A DNA stretch of 64,000 bases from Endozoicomonas sp965232255 (GTDB lineage Bacteria; Pseudomonadota; Gammaproteobacteria; Pseudomonadales; Endozoicomonadaceae). The stretch is taken from positions 2,728,001-2,792,000 of the forward strand of contig OZ246962.1 of the NCBI GenBank assembly GCA_965232255.1, in the 5' to 3' direction. The notes beneath the pieces were generated by a model that was given only the letters and a program-made list of their open reading frames with translations, made no database searches and was not told the origin of the DNA. This document shows, piece after piece, positions 35,502 through 44,383 of this stretch; within the stretch, counting starts at the first letter, position 1, and every line of letters begins with the position of its first letter. A program made the position numbers and the translations under genes.

Positions 35502-38183
35502 TTACGATGTTTCCGTCCGGTATGAAGCCTGGGCTATCCGACTTTCAGGCACAAAACCGATTTGACGGTTGTCTTGCCCGAAGTTTTGCTCTGTTTCGCT
35601 GGCTCCAACAGAGGGAGGGGACACCGTGTTACGACCAAATACCAGACCTTCTCTGGGTATGTGAACGGTACCTTGTGTCGCTTGGGTAGCGCTGATGTAT
35701 TTTTCTTTTAGCAGGTAGCTGACAAGGTACTTGGGCAGGTCTTGCTGAAAAAAAGCGTATTGCCAACGATTGAGTGCGTTGCCTCGCACTCTGTATTTTC
35801 GGTCAATAAAGCGTTGGTAGTCAGTATTGCTGACAGTTGTCGTCTGGTTAGTCTCAAAGCCCAGCAAATGCAGCAATTGGTAGATTTCACTGTCGTTTTT
35901 TTCGTGATTCAGGCGCCAGAACTCATCGGAAACGAATTGGTAGACATGTCGATACAGTGAAACTGGCGTATAGTATTCGTGCAACAGGTGACTGATAGTG
36001 AGCTTGCTGATTCGAGAGAGATGGCCAAAGGCGTGGTTTGGATTCAGCCCTGGGATAACGGCGAGACCAAGGAAATCATTCACTTCATCCAGGCAACGAG
36101 CCCACATGGATGACTCGTTGCTGTGGCCGATGGCTTTGGCAACAGAGGCGGTCACGCCATTTTTTTGAAACTGGCGAATAGAGTCCTTTATTTTGTTACC
36201 GGTAGTGGCCACCAGAGGCATTAGCAGTGACTGTATTCTACCCGATAATCCTTGATTGCAACCGTCAAGGCCACTGTCAGTAATAGCGGCCAGGTTGTGA
36301 AGTGCTTCGCTGATCGAGAGCGACGTCAGACGATAATCATCGCCATAGAATAACAAACCGACAAAACTTTCAAAGTAATCAATGGCTTCATCAAGTATGT
36401 AACGGCGCTCGTTGCCAATCCTGCTGCTCATGGCAGCGTAAGAGTTGAGTCTGTGTAGTAGATCATTTTTCAGAATGGTTAATGCCGCATCAATGGCCGG
36501 ATTGCTGGTTTTATAGTGTTGATAGGCTCGGCTATTTTGCAGGGCAGCACACAAGGCCGGAATGTTGCGGTGGAGCTGACCGCCAGCGTAAGTTATATTT
36601 CTTTCCTGGTTACCATAGAGAGCGATGATTTGCCCATCATCAATAGCGGGGTGGTCTTCTGATTCCGGGAAACAGCATACTGAGTGGGTTTTTAAAATGG
36701 ACTCGCATTGAGCTTGCGCTTTTGCCTCGAGTGACGGTACTCGGGTGATGTTTTCCAGTGAGCGTTCAATGGTCAGAAAAGCCAGTTTGTCAGGACCTTT
36801 TATTTCCTGATAGATTTCGTAAAGCAGCGATGCTTTAAAGCTTCTTAGCGGATCAAGTTCATGCTCCCCCAGGTCCATTCTCTTGTAAGCAATCACCGCT
36901 TTTCCCAGGCTCTTCGTGTTGGTTACATCCGTCAGTAATTGTTGCAGTTTTAACAGTTTGTTCAGGTGAGGACTGATAATCCGAAGTTGTTCCACATTGA
37001 GGTTAGTGCTGAAGGTATCCCCTATAAATTGTTTCAATCGGCGATTTGCCCCGATAATGTTTTCTTCTTCATAGATGGATTCAAATTTTTGCTTGAGAAA
37101 AATACGATCACTATGGCTAGCGAGATTGATAGAAAGTGTATTGAACAGCAAGCAGGGTTGTTGTGGTGCTAATGTAGCAAAAAGTCCCTGGCATTGTGCC
37201 GACAGGTGAATAGGATTATCCAGTACTTCACTGCTACTTTTTTGGCCAATGCTGACAAATTGTGCGGATGCATCCCCTGCTTCAGTATCCTCATAGCCAA
37301 GTAAATCACCAACAATGCATAAGAAGTCGTCATACCATTTGTTGAGCTCTTCAATATGTTCATTGAGCTTGGCCAGTTGCGCCCGAGTAAGGGGGAAAAC
37401 TGTTTCGCCGTTGTAATCATCGTGGTGATAGACGTGAAGGTTCTGGCTGCGCAGCAAGTCAAAAAGACCATAGCCAAGTGCGTAATTACCTTCAGATACG
37501 TTAATGGCGAAACCATCATCGGGCTCATCGCCAGTCTGGGAGTAGGCGATTCCCAGAGTATATTGTGGTTGGAACTGTGTTGGGATGTTGGCAAGGTCGA
37601 TCAGCTTTTCCAGCTTGACGGTGACGCTATTGGCCAGATGCTTGTCACTCAGACACTGACGATAAGCGACTTCAAGGGCGCTCCCGGATAGCTGCTCGGC
37701 ACGGCTGGTGCGACCATTGAGCCACTCACTGATCACCTGACGCTTTTCAACAACGGAAATTTTAACTGCAAGCGTTTTTGCCTGTTGGGAAATGGCTGTT
37801 GTTATGGCTTCGATCTGACTTTCATGCAGGTTTGGCTGCGTGGTCAGACACAATTGTCGCAAAGCCTCTGACTGATTGGTAAATTGTTGTCTTAATATCG
37901 GGAGCTGGTTGAACTTTTTCGGATCCTGTAAAAGGGTTATAACAGTTGAGCGAACTTTGTAATCGAGACACTGGCTGATTTTATTTACTGCTTCTTGTGA
38001 GAGACTTCCCGATAATTTACCCGCTGCAATAATGGACTGAACAATTGTCGGATATTCATGATTGAAAGAGACTGGGTTGACAGGAATGTCTTCCTGGGGA
38101 GCCGCGGCAGGTCCTGCTGGTGCCGGAATTGGCATTATGATTTGTGGATGTAACCGGGTGCTTAATGTCGGAGTGGTGTTCAT
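35502..38183 (-). CDS. Large protein of unknown function
   Basis: 893 residues from the ATG at 38183; a TTG at 38222 is an alternative start. I do not recognise the family. A Pro/Ala-rich N-terminus (about 10-35) precedes a mainly helical body without signal peptide or membrane helices. Features include a central Asp/Glu-rich stretch (SQTGDEPDDGF, LLGYEDTEAGD) and, near residue 655, NLAAITDSGLDGCNQGLSGRI, which recalls helical C-terminal domains of some secreted effectors. It lies 20 nt upstream of the IucA/IucC-like gene and is probably its operon leader. It could be a secreted effector or a pathway enzyme; neither is shown. Confidence 0.6.
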   Translation of the reverse strand: MNTTPTLSTRLHPQIIMPIPAPAGPAAAPQEDIPVNPVSFNHEYPTIVQSIIAAGKLSGSLSQEAVNKISQCLDYKVRSTVITLLQDPKKFNQLPILRQQFTNQSEALRQLCLTTQPNLHESQIEAITTAISQQAKTLAVKISVVEKRQVISEWLNGRTSRAEQLSGSALEVAYRQCLSDKHLANSVTVKLEKLIDLANIPTQFQPQYTLGIAYSQTGDEPDDGFAINVSEGNYALGYGLFDLLRSQNLHVYHHDDYNGETVFPLTRAQLAKLNEHIEELNKWYDDFLCIVGDLLGYEDTEAGDASAQFVSIGQKSSSEVLDNPIHLSAQCQGLFATLAPQQPCLLFNTLSINLASHSDRIFLKQKFESIYEEENIIGANRRLKQFIGDTFSTNLNVEQLRIISPHLNKLLKLQQLLTDVTNTKSLGKAVIAYKRMDLGEHELDPLRSFKASLLYEIYQEIKGPDKLAFLTIERSLENITRVPSLEAKAQAQCESILKTHSVCCFPESEDHPAIDDGQIIALYGNQERNITYAGGQLHRNIPALCAALQNSRAYQHYKTSNPAIDAALTILKNDLLHRLNSYAAMSSRIGNERRYILDEAIDYFESFVGLLFYGDDYRLTSLSISEALHNLAAITDSGLDGCNQGLSGRIQSLLMPLVATTGNKIKDSIRQFQKNGVTASVAKAIGHSNESSMWARCLDEVNDFLGLAVIPGLNPNHAFGHLSRISKLTISHLLHEYYTPVSLYRHVYQFVSDEFWRLNHEKNDSEIYQLLHLLGFETNQTTTVSNTDYQRFIDRKYRVRGNALNRWQYAFFQQDLPKYLVSYLLKEKYISATQATQGTVHIPREGLVFGRNTVSPPSVGASETEQNFGQDNRQIGFVPESRIAQASYRTETS

Positions 38184-38196
38184 AGTTACTACATAG

Positions 38197-38243
38197 TTGC
38201 CATCAAAATAGTTGCTACTCAAAGTAGCTGCTATTCAAAGTAG
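38197..38243. repeat. Degenerate 16-bp tandem repeats upstream of the large unknown gene
   Basis: Three adjacent units: TTGCCATCAAAATAG, TTGCTACTCAAAGTAG and CTGCTATTCAAAGTAG, with a further partial unit on the ATG side. They lie 14-60 bp ahead of the chosen ATG, where an operator would sit. If the TTG start at 38222 were used, part of the array would be coding. Confidence 0.6.
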
Positions 38244-39041
38244 TTGTCTCGGTCAACAACCGACCTGGTCCAAGCAAACAAACCAGTGCACAACACAATG
38301 CAATGTGCCGTTCGACTTCATAACTGAAAAGAAGTTCGATATTTTTTAGCGGTGCTGCAATCAGAAGCATCGCTGTTGATCAATTAAACCACCTATCGCG
38401 TTACCGGCATTGTGCAATGCTGGCAATAAATAAAACCACTGTATTCCATGATTTCAGCAACTTGGGAACGTCAGGCAGATGTTATCGCGACTTGTCCCGA
38501 GACCAGCAGTGAGTAAAGCGAATAAATTGAGCAAGGACGAGCATGAATTGGCACATTCTGCGTGAGGTTAATTGTTCCTGATGCATGCAGCGATAAAAAA
38601 TTATTTCCCAGTTAAGCCTGGCATCGTTGCAGCCGTTACTGACTATCATGGAAAATTGGCATAAAAAAACAGGTGGTCGTTACCAGTTGTGTGGTGTTGC
38701 ACCGTCTGTGCAGGATCTCTTGAAAAATAAGGTCGTACGAACAAAAAAGTCGTGGTAAAAATCAGAGTGGAGTATTGCCACGACGTGCCAGAAATAAGGT
38801 GTTGCACCGGTGGGGAGCGGAAAATAACCCGGATTTTTACCATCAGGCAGAATATGGTTTTCCTTGACCGATTATTGACTTCGCCTTATATATTGAAGCA
38901 ATTTCTATCCCGGCTTTTCTTGTTCTGACGATCAGGCACTTTTTAAGCGAGCCTGAAATTTCGGCATTGCGGGCGCTTGGGTTCGCTTACAGATCTCACT
39001 GGTCAGAACATTGGAACAGATGACAGGACGTGTTAGGTAGC
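38244..39041. other. About 800-bp intergenic region upstream of topA
   Basis: No gene can be supported. A 36-codon plus-strand frame (38648-38758, beginning MENWHKKTGG) has no ribosome site and no known relative. The hairpin-forming 11-mer GGTGTTGCACC occurs at 38693 and 38798. The segment just before topA should contain its promoter. The unusual length suggests lost or undetected content. Confidence 0.5.
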
Positions 39042-41687
39042 ATGGGTAAATCGCTAGTTATCGTGGAGTCGCCAGCCAAGGCGAAGACAATCAACAAGTA
39101 CCTGGGCAAAGACTTTGTGGTCAAGTCCAGTGTCGGGCATATCCGTGATTTGCCCACTGCAGGTGGGCCGAAAAAGACGGTGGATGCCAAAGCTCGGGCC
39201 AAAGCGGCGGCCGAGTCTCGCAAGTTAGCACCTGAGGAGCGTGAGCGGCGCAAGAAGGTCAAGGCTCGCGAGCAGCTGATTGAGCGCATGGGCATCAACC
39301 CGGAGAAGGGTTGGGAAGCCCGGTATCAGATTCTGCCGGGCAAAGAGAAGGTGGTGGATGAACTGGCCCGTTTGGCGGAGAAAGCTGACACCATTTATCT
39401 GGCGACGGACTTGGACCGCGAAGGGGAAGCCATTGCCTGGCATTTACAGCAGGCCATTGGTGGTGATCCCCAGCGTTATCGTCGGGTGGTGTTTAACGAG
39501 ATTACCAAAAAGGCAATTCAGTCAGCTTTTGATTCGCCCGGACAGCTGAATCAGGATCGGGTTGATGCACAGCAGGCACGCCGTTTTCTCGACCGGGTAG
39601 TGGGTTACATGGTTTCCCCACTGCTGTGGGCCAAGATTGCCCGTGGGTTGTCAGCAGGTCGCGTGCAGTCGGTAGCAGTTAAGCTGGTGGTTGAGCGTGA
39701 GCGTGAGATTCGCAGCTTTGTGCCTGAAGAGTACTGGGAGATTTATGCTGATCTTCAAGCTCTGGATGGCGCTCAGGTTCGTTTTCAGGTAGTTAAAGTC
39801 AATGGTGCCAACTTTAGGCCCAGCACCAGGAGTGAAGCCGACAGTGCCCTGACTCAGCTGGAACAGCTGCAATACGCACTGAGTAAACGGGAAGACAAGC
39901 CGACCCAAAATAAACCCTCAGCGCCTTTTATTACCTCAACGCTGCAACAGGCAGCCAGCACCCGCTTGGGCTTTAGCGTTAAAAAGACCATGGTGCTGGC
40001 GCAACGATTGTATGAGGCGGGCTACATTACCTATATGCGTACCGACTCTACCAATTTGAGTCAGGATGCCCTAGACAGTGCTCGTGCGTTCATCAGCAAA
40101 AGTTATGGCGAACAGTACTGCCCGGAGCAGGCCAACATCTACAGCAGTAAAAAGGGCGCACAGGAAGCCCATGAAGCGATCCGTCCTTCCAGTGTGACCT
40201 TGAAACCTGGAGAACTCGGCGGCATGGAGCGTGATGCTGAGCGTCTGTACGATTTAATCTGGCGACAGTTTGTTGCTTGCCAGATGACGCCGGCCAAGTA
40301 CCTCAGCACCACCTTGACCATTGACGCTGGTGGCTACCAGCTCAAGGCCAGGGGGCGCACTCTGAAGTTTGATGGTTATACCCGAGTGCTCAAGCCGCTG
40401 GCGCGCAAAGGGGAAGATCTTATTCTGCCCAATTTATCCGAGGGGACAGCGTTACAGTTGGAAAAACTGGACCCAAGACAGCTGTTTACCAGGCCGCCGG
40501 CGAGATTCAGCGAGGCAGCCCTTGTTAAGGAGCTGGAAAAGCAAGGTATCGGTCGGCCATCTACCTATGCGTCAATCATCTCAACCATTCAGGATCGCGG
40601 TTATGTATCGGTGAAAAATCGGCGTTTTTACGCTGAGAAGATGGGCGATATTGTCACTGACCGATTGAATGAATCCTTCTATGAGCTCATGGATTACCAC
40701 TTCACCGCGCGTATGGAAGAGCTGCTCGATGATATCGCTGAAGGTGAAAAGAACTGGAAACAGGTTCTTGATCAGTTTTACGCCGATTTCACTTTGCAGT
40801 TGGGGCAGGCAGAGCAGGATGAGGGCGGAATGCGCGCCAATGAGCCTTCCCTGACCGATATTGCATGTCCTGCGTGTACTCGCCCAATGATGATCCGTAC
40901 AGCGTCAACCGGTGTATTCCTCGGCTGTTCCGGTTATGCGTTGCCACCCAAAGAGCGGTGCAAAACCACTATTAACCTGGTGCCGGGCGAAGAGGCGGAG
41001 GCTGCGGATGACGAAAACGCTGAGGTGAATGCCCTGCGTGCCATGCGTCGTTGTCCGAAGTGCTCTACTGCCATGGAGAGCTATCTGATTGATGAACAGC
41101 GCAAATTGCACGTTTGTGGTAACAATCCCGATTGTTCCGGATTTGTGGTGGAGCGCGGCAATTTCAAGCTCAAGGGTTATGATGGCCCAGTACTTGAGTG
41201 CGACAAGTGTGGCAGCGAGATGCAGCTGCGCACTGGTCGTTTTGGCAAGTATTTTGGCTGTACCAACAGTGAGTGCAAGAACACTCGTAAATTGCTCAAA
41301 AACGGTGAGCCGGCTCCCCCTAAAATGGAGCCAGTTGCCATGCCTGAATTAAAGTGTGCCAAGGTTGATGACCACTACGTACTGCGTGATGGTGCTTCAG
41401 GGTTGTTCCTGGCTGCCAGCCAGTTTCCACGCAATCGGGAGACTCGTGCGCCTTTGGTGGCTGAATTGCTACCGCACCGGGCAGTGATTGATCCGAAGTA
41501 CGGCTATCTGCTGGACGCTCCCCGCCACGATCCGGACGGTAACCCGTCGATTATTCGCTACAGTCGCAAGACCGCGCAGCAGTATGTAATGTCGGAACTT
41601 GATGGCAAGGCAACCGGCTGGAGCGCCGTCTATGAAGAGGGCCGTTGGCACGAGAAACAGACCAAAAAGCGTCATTCGGTTAGTTGA
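39042..41687 (+). CDS. topA: DNA topoisomerase I
   Basis: 881 residues. It relaxes negative supercoils by single-strand passage. The TOPRIM domain lies at the N-terminus (SLVIVESPAKAKTI, then ATDLDREGEAIAW). The catalytic tyrosine is in YITYMRTDSTNLS (about 330-342), and LVKELEKQGIGRPSTYASI follows. The C-terminal part has three zinc-ribbon modules (CPAC.., CPKC.., CDKC..) and a further basic tail. The start at 39042 is chosen because the conserved MGKSLVIVESP begins there; an upstream in-frame Met adds four residues. A topA-lexA neighbourhood is typical for Pseudomonas relatives. Confidence 0.96.
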   Translation: MGKSLVIVESPAKAKTINKYLGKDFVVKSSVGHIRDLPTAGGPKKTVDAKARAKAAAESRKLAPEERERRKKVKAREQLIERMGINPEKGWEARYQILPGKEKVVDELARLAEKADTIYLATDLDREGEAIAWHLQQAIGGDPQRYRRVVFNEITKKAIQSAFDSPGQLNQDRVDAQQARRFLDRVVGYMVSPLLWAKIARGLSAGRVQSVAVKLVVEREREIRSFVPEEYWEIYADLQALDGAQVRFQVVKVNGANFRPSTRSEADSALTQLEQLQYALSKREDKPTQNKPSAPFITSTLQQAASTRLGFSVKKTMVLAQRLYEAGYITYMRTDSTNLSQDALDSARAFISKSYGEQYCPEQANIYSSKKGAQEAHEAIRPSSVTLKPGELGGMERDAERLYDLIWRQFVACQMTPAKYLSTTLTIDAGGYQLKARGRTLKFDGYTRVLKPLARKGEDLILPNLSEGTALQLEKLDPRQLFTRPPARFSEAALVKELEKQGIGRPSTYASIISTIQDRGYVSVKNRRFYAEKMGDIVTDRLNESFYELMDYHFTARMEELLDDIAEGEKNWKQVLDQFYADFTLQLGQAEQDEGGMRANEPSLTDIACPACTRPMMIRTASTGVFLGCSGYALPPKERCKTTINLVPGEEAEAADDENAEVNALRAMRRCPKCSTAMESYLIDEQRKLHVCGNNPDCSGFVVERGNFKLKGYDGPVLECDKCGSEMQLRTGRFGKYFGCTNSECKNTRKLLKNGEPAPPKMEPVAMPELKCAKVDDHYVLRDGASGLFLAASQFPRNRETRAPLVAELLPHRAVIDPKYGYLLDAPRHDPDGNPSIIRYSRKTAQQYVMSELDGKATGWSAVYEEGRWHEKQTKKRHSVS

Positions 41688-41690
41688 TAA

Positions 41691-41726
41691 AAACAATAAC
41701 AGGGCTTTGATGTCCTGTTATTGTTT
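41691..41726 (+). terminator. Rho-independent terminator after topA
   Basis: A perfect 13-bp stem (AAACAATAACAGG / CCTGTTATTGTTT) is followed shortly by a T run. It begins directly after the topA stop. Confidence 0.85.
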
Positions 41727-41971
41727 GTGGTTTTTGTCTTATTGTTATCCAACAAGTTGTTTTGATTGCGTTTTCTTGACTTGTAGTGAGTGTGTTGGAT
41801 AGCAAGACCATAGCTTAAATGGTATAAATACTTCGTGAAGCGTTGCCGGGCACCTTCACATGAGCGTTCTGTTCAGAATATTAAGTGCACAGGGACTTGA
41901 ACAATATGACTATCGTCAATTCCTTGCGCGCCTTCCCCTCATTGCAAGTACCTATTTCGGTGTCGTTTATT

Positions 41972-42214
41972 ATGTCAGCGTCGTTTCTGGAAATTATTGA
42001 GTTGCCTTCGGGCGAGATCATCTTGCGTCGCAGCGATGAAGAGCACACTGAACCGCTGGTGACTATGTCATTTTCTCAGGAATTGCTGGATTTTCTTCAA
42101 GGGGACCAGATTGAAATTGCTAAAGCAATGCTTGATACCTGCATTGCTGAGGTAGGACGAAAAATAGAACCCGATGTCGGAGAGTACATTCCTGACCATC
42201 GGGTACTTCATTAA
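41972..42214 (+). CDS. Small conserved protein of the topA-lexA region
   Basis: 80 residues from MSASFLEI. The frame is open further upstream to 41885, with another ATG at 41906; none of the starts has a clear ribosome site. The acidic protein (LPSGEIILRRSDEE.., FSQELLDFLQGDQIEIAKAML) resembles the short uncharacterised proteins that lie between topA and sulA-lexA in Pseudomonas. No function is known. It is convergent with the sulA-like gene and overlaps its end by 4 nt. Confidence 0.7.
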   Translation: MSASFLEIIELPSGEIILRRSDEEHTEPLVTMSFSQELLDFLQGDQIEIAKAMLDTCIAEVGRKIEPDVGEYIPDHRVLH

Positions 42215-42648
42215 ACCGTTGCACGGTATTTCTGGTTTATTTCTCTGTTTCTTACGGCCAGACCCTGACATTGACCTGAGCGGGCGGCGGACTCAAGCTC
42301 CAGAAGGGCAGCGCTGTCCAGAGGGTTGATCCAGCTGACCACGGTATGACTGGTGCCTGAAGCCAGTGCCTTGCAGGTGAGTTTTAGTGAGTCTGTTTGT
42401 ACCGACCGGTTGAGTACTTGCAGGCGATGCCGACTGATGCCTGAGGATTTCACCCAGTTTATGGTGTCTTTGTCTGACAGGATCAGCGTTAGCCAACGTT
42501 CGTCCTGGTCGTTGGCCAGTTCGTTCAGGAGTGACTTTAAAAAGCGGCCTGACCGCGGACCGGAAAGAATCAGCTCATCGATAAAACTATCTGTCTCGTC
42601 CTCGGAAAGATTGCTGTCTTGCTGGCAAGATGAACTCGATGGTCGCAT
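42211..42648 (-). CDS. sulA: SulA-like cell division inhibitor
   Basis: 145 residues. SulA binds FtsZ during the SOS response and halts division. The SulA pattern is visible: RWLTLILSDKDTINWVKSSGI (about 50-70), then ALASGTSHTVVSWINPLDSAALLELESAA. It starts 19 nt after lexA with GAGAGG upstream, so the two form an operon under the SOS boxes at 43273-43307. This organisation matches Pseudomonas. Confidence 0.82.
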   Translation of the reverse strand: MRPSSSSCQQDSNLSEDETDSFIDELILSGPRSGRFLKSLLNELANDQDERWLTLILSDKDTINWVKSSGISRHRLQVLNRSVQTDSLKLTCKALASGTSHTVVSWINPLDSAALLELESAARSGQCQGLAVRNREINQKYRATV

Positions 42649-42667
42649 ATCAGCCTCTCTAATTCCT

Positions 42668-43264
42668 TTAGTTGCGAATAATTCCTACACTCAACCCTTC
42701 AATGGCAAAAGCGTCGATATTGAGATCCACTTCGATAGTCTGGAATGCGTCGTTCTCCGGATGCAGATAGACCTTGTTCTTAACCTGTTCAAATCGCTTC
42801 ACGGTCACTTCATCGTCAATTCTGGCCACCACAATCTGACCGTTCGTGGCAGTTGAGGTTTTGTGTACGGCCAGCAAGTCCCCATCCAAAATGCCAATGT
42901 TTTTCATACTCATACCTTTTACGCGCAGCATGAAGTCGGCCTTGGGTGAAAAAAAGTCGGGGTTGATGGACAGATGATTTTCAATATGTTCCTGGGCAAG
43001 AATCGGACTGCCGGCGGCAACCTGACCTACAATGGGGAGGCCGGTGGAATCTGGACCCGGTATGCGAATGCCCCGCGAAGCGCCTGGCGTGATTTCAATG
43101 GCGCCCTTGCGTGCCAGGGCGCGCAGGTGTTCTTCAGCGGCATTTGGCGATCGGAAACCGAAAGTGCGTGCTATTTCGGCCCGGGTGGGTGGGAAGCCGG
43201 TTTCTTCGATATGGGACTTGATCAGGTCAAGTATCTCTGCCTGGCGTTTAGTTAATTTGAACAT
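42668..43264 (-). CDS. lexA: LexA repressor
   Basis: 198 residues. It represses SOS genes and self-cleaves when RecA is activated. The winged helix-turn-helix covers residues 1-65 (FPPTRAEIARTFGFRSPNAAEEHL). The cleavage site is the Ala-Gly in QVAAGSP. The catalytic Ser is in KGMSMKN and the Lys in EVTVKRF. Two SOS boxes lie directly upstream, so it is autoregulated. Confidence 0.97.
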   Translation of the reverse strand: MFKLTKRQAEILDLIKSHIEETGFPPTRAEIARTFGFRSPNAAEEHLRALARKGAIEITPGASRGIRIPGPDSTGLPIVGQVAAGSPILAQEHIENHLSINPDFFSPKADFMLRVKGMSMKNIGILDGDLLAVHKTSTATNGQIVVARIDDEVTVKRFEQVKNKVYLHPENDAFQTIEVDLNIDAFAIEGLSVGIIRN

Positions 43265-43272
43265 GGGGTCGC

Positions 43273-43307
43273 CTGTGTTTTTATACAGTATATGTGATTA
43301 TATACAG
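43273..43307 (-). promoter_or_regulatory. Two tandem LexA (SOS) boxes
   Basis: Box 1 at 43273-43288 is CTGTGTTTTTATACAG, a perfect CTGT-N8-ACAG. Box 2 at 43292-43307 is ATGTGATTATATACAG, with one mismatch. Their centres are 19 bp apart, 9-43 bp upstream of the lexA ATG. They control lexA-sulA and lie close to the remnant of psrA on the other side. Confidence 0.9.
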
Positions 43308-43363
43308 TATCTTGCTGGCTGCAACCGTTGGAACTGGTTTTTTGTATTGGCTAAGGCTCGCGC

Positions 43364-43831
43364 TTGTTTATTAAACCGGATGCAGCAAATCGGAAAAAGG
43401 TTTCCAGAATACTGGGCATCGACGGGCAGTTATTTGTTGCGCGTGGTTTTGCTACAACCTTGCTGCATTCCATCCGCAGTAAGGCGACAGTTAACCTGGC
43501 AGCGGTCAACTATCATTTTGTTGGCTGCGGGAAACTGCTGGTTCAGACGGGGTTTTCCCGATTTCTCGAACGCTATTTGCCAGCAGGATAGAGCGACGGG
43601 TTGCAGGCTTATCGCCAACTGCTGATCAAAGGCTGCCCCGAGTTGCCGATGGCTGCTTTGTCCTGGCGGATTTATTTTATACTTGGCCCGGCGCTGTTCA
43701 CTTTATCAGGATCAGGCGTCGTTGCGCTGCAAACGATTGCTACCGGTGACCATGGTATAAACCGTACGCTGGCAGGCATTATAAGAAAGATGATACCTTT
43801 CATGGCAGTGGGCCTTGGGGCGCATATTTGA
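43364..43831 (+). pseudogene. psrA: Decayed psrA (TetR-family regulator)
   Basis: Two fragments in the same frame read as the two ends of PsrA. The first (43364-43591) is a TetR helix-turn-helix region: SRILGIDGQLFVARGF.., NLAAVNYHF, then FSRFLERYL. The second (about 43601-43831) matches the C-terminal end: LSWRIYFILGPALF and IRKMIPFMAVG. A TAG at 43589 interrupts the frame, and the middle of the protein, roughly 70-80 residues, is missing. PsrA is the fatty-acid-responsive regulator found next to lexA in Pseudomonas, which fits the location. The start would be a TTG; no intact ATG remains. A short truncated regulator cannot be fully excluded. Confidence 0.78.
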
Positions 43832-43874
43832 CCGGGTTCGTATTGACAACGTTGACGAGAGAGTTGCTGCATCG

Positions 43875-44357
43875 ATGCATCTTACCGTTCATATAGCCAG
43901 TCAGCAGATGATTCTGCATGAAGACGATGGCCAGTCCCGGAGTTATTCAGTCTCCACTGCCAGCAAGGGAACCGGTCAGCAGAAAGGGAGTTGGCAGACA
44001 CCGCTTGGCCGACATGTGATCAAGGCCAAATTCGGTGACGGTTTGCCGCTTAATTCCGTGTTTGTGGCACGCCGTTTTACCGGCGAGACTTATTCACCGC
44101 AACTGTGTGCCCAATTTCCCGAAAGAAAAGACTGGATTCTCACCCGGATTCTCTGGCTCAGTGGCCTGGAACCCGGTTTTAATCTTAATGGCAATGTCGA
44201 TACCGAGAGTCGTTACATCTATATTCACGGCTCGCCAGACACCGCAGCTATGGGCCAGCCTGGCTCCCGTGGCTGCATCCGGATGCGTAATATCGACATT
44301 GTTGACCTGTTTGAGCGAGTAGGCGAGGGCACGCCCATCACCATTCAGGAAACGTAG
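43875..44357 (+). CDS. L,D-transpeptidase (YkuD family)
   Basis: 160 residues from the ATG at 43875; a TTG at 43815 would overlap the psrA remnant. The YkuD signature is complete: IHGSPD..., then GSRGCIRM with the catalytic Cys. These enzymes make 3-3 cross-links in peptidoglycan or attach proteins to it. No signal peptide is visible, as in the cytoplasmic-looking short YkuD proteins next to nagZ in Pseudomonas relatives. It lies 26 nt ahead of nagZ and is probably cotranscribed. Confidence 0.88.
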   Translation: MHLTVHIASQQMILHEDDGQSRSYSVSTASKGTGQQKGSWQTPLGRHVIKAKFGDGLPLNSVFVARRFTGETYSPQLCAQFPERKDWILTRILWLSGLEPGFNLNGNVDTESRYIYIHGSPDTAAMGQPGSRGCIRMRNIDIVDLFERVGEGTPITIQET

Positions 44358-44383
44358 CGACTGTGCCAAAAGGAGGGATAAGG

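Noticed and set aside
38648..38758. A 36-codon frame MENWHKKTGG.. upstream of topA
   Set aside because: Too short, no ribosome site and no known relative; kept only as a note.
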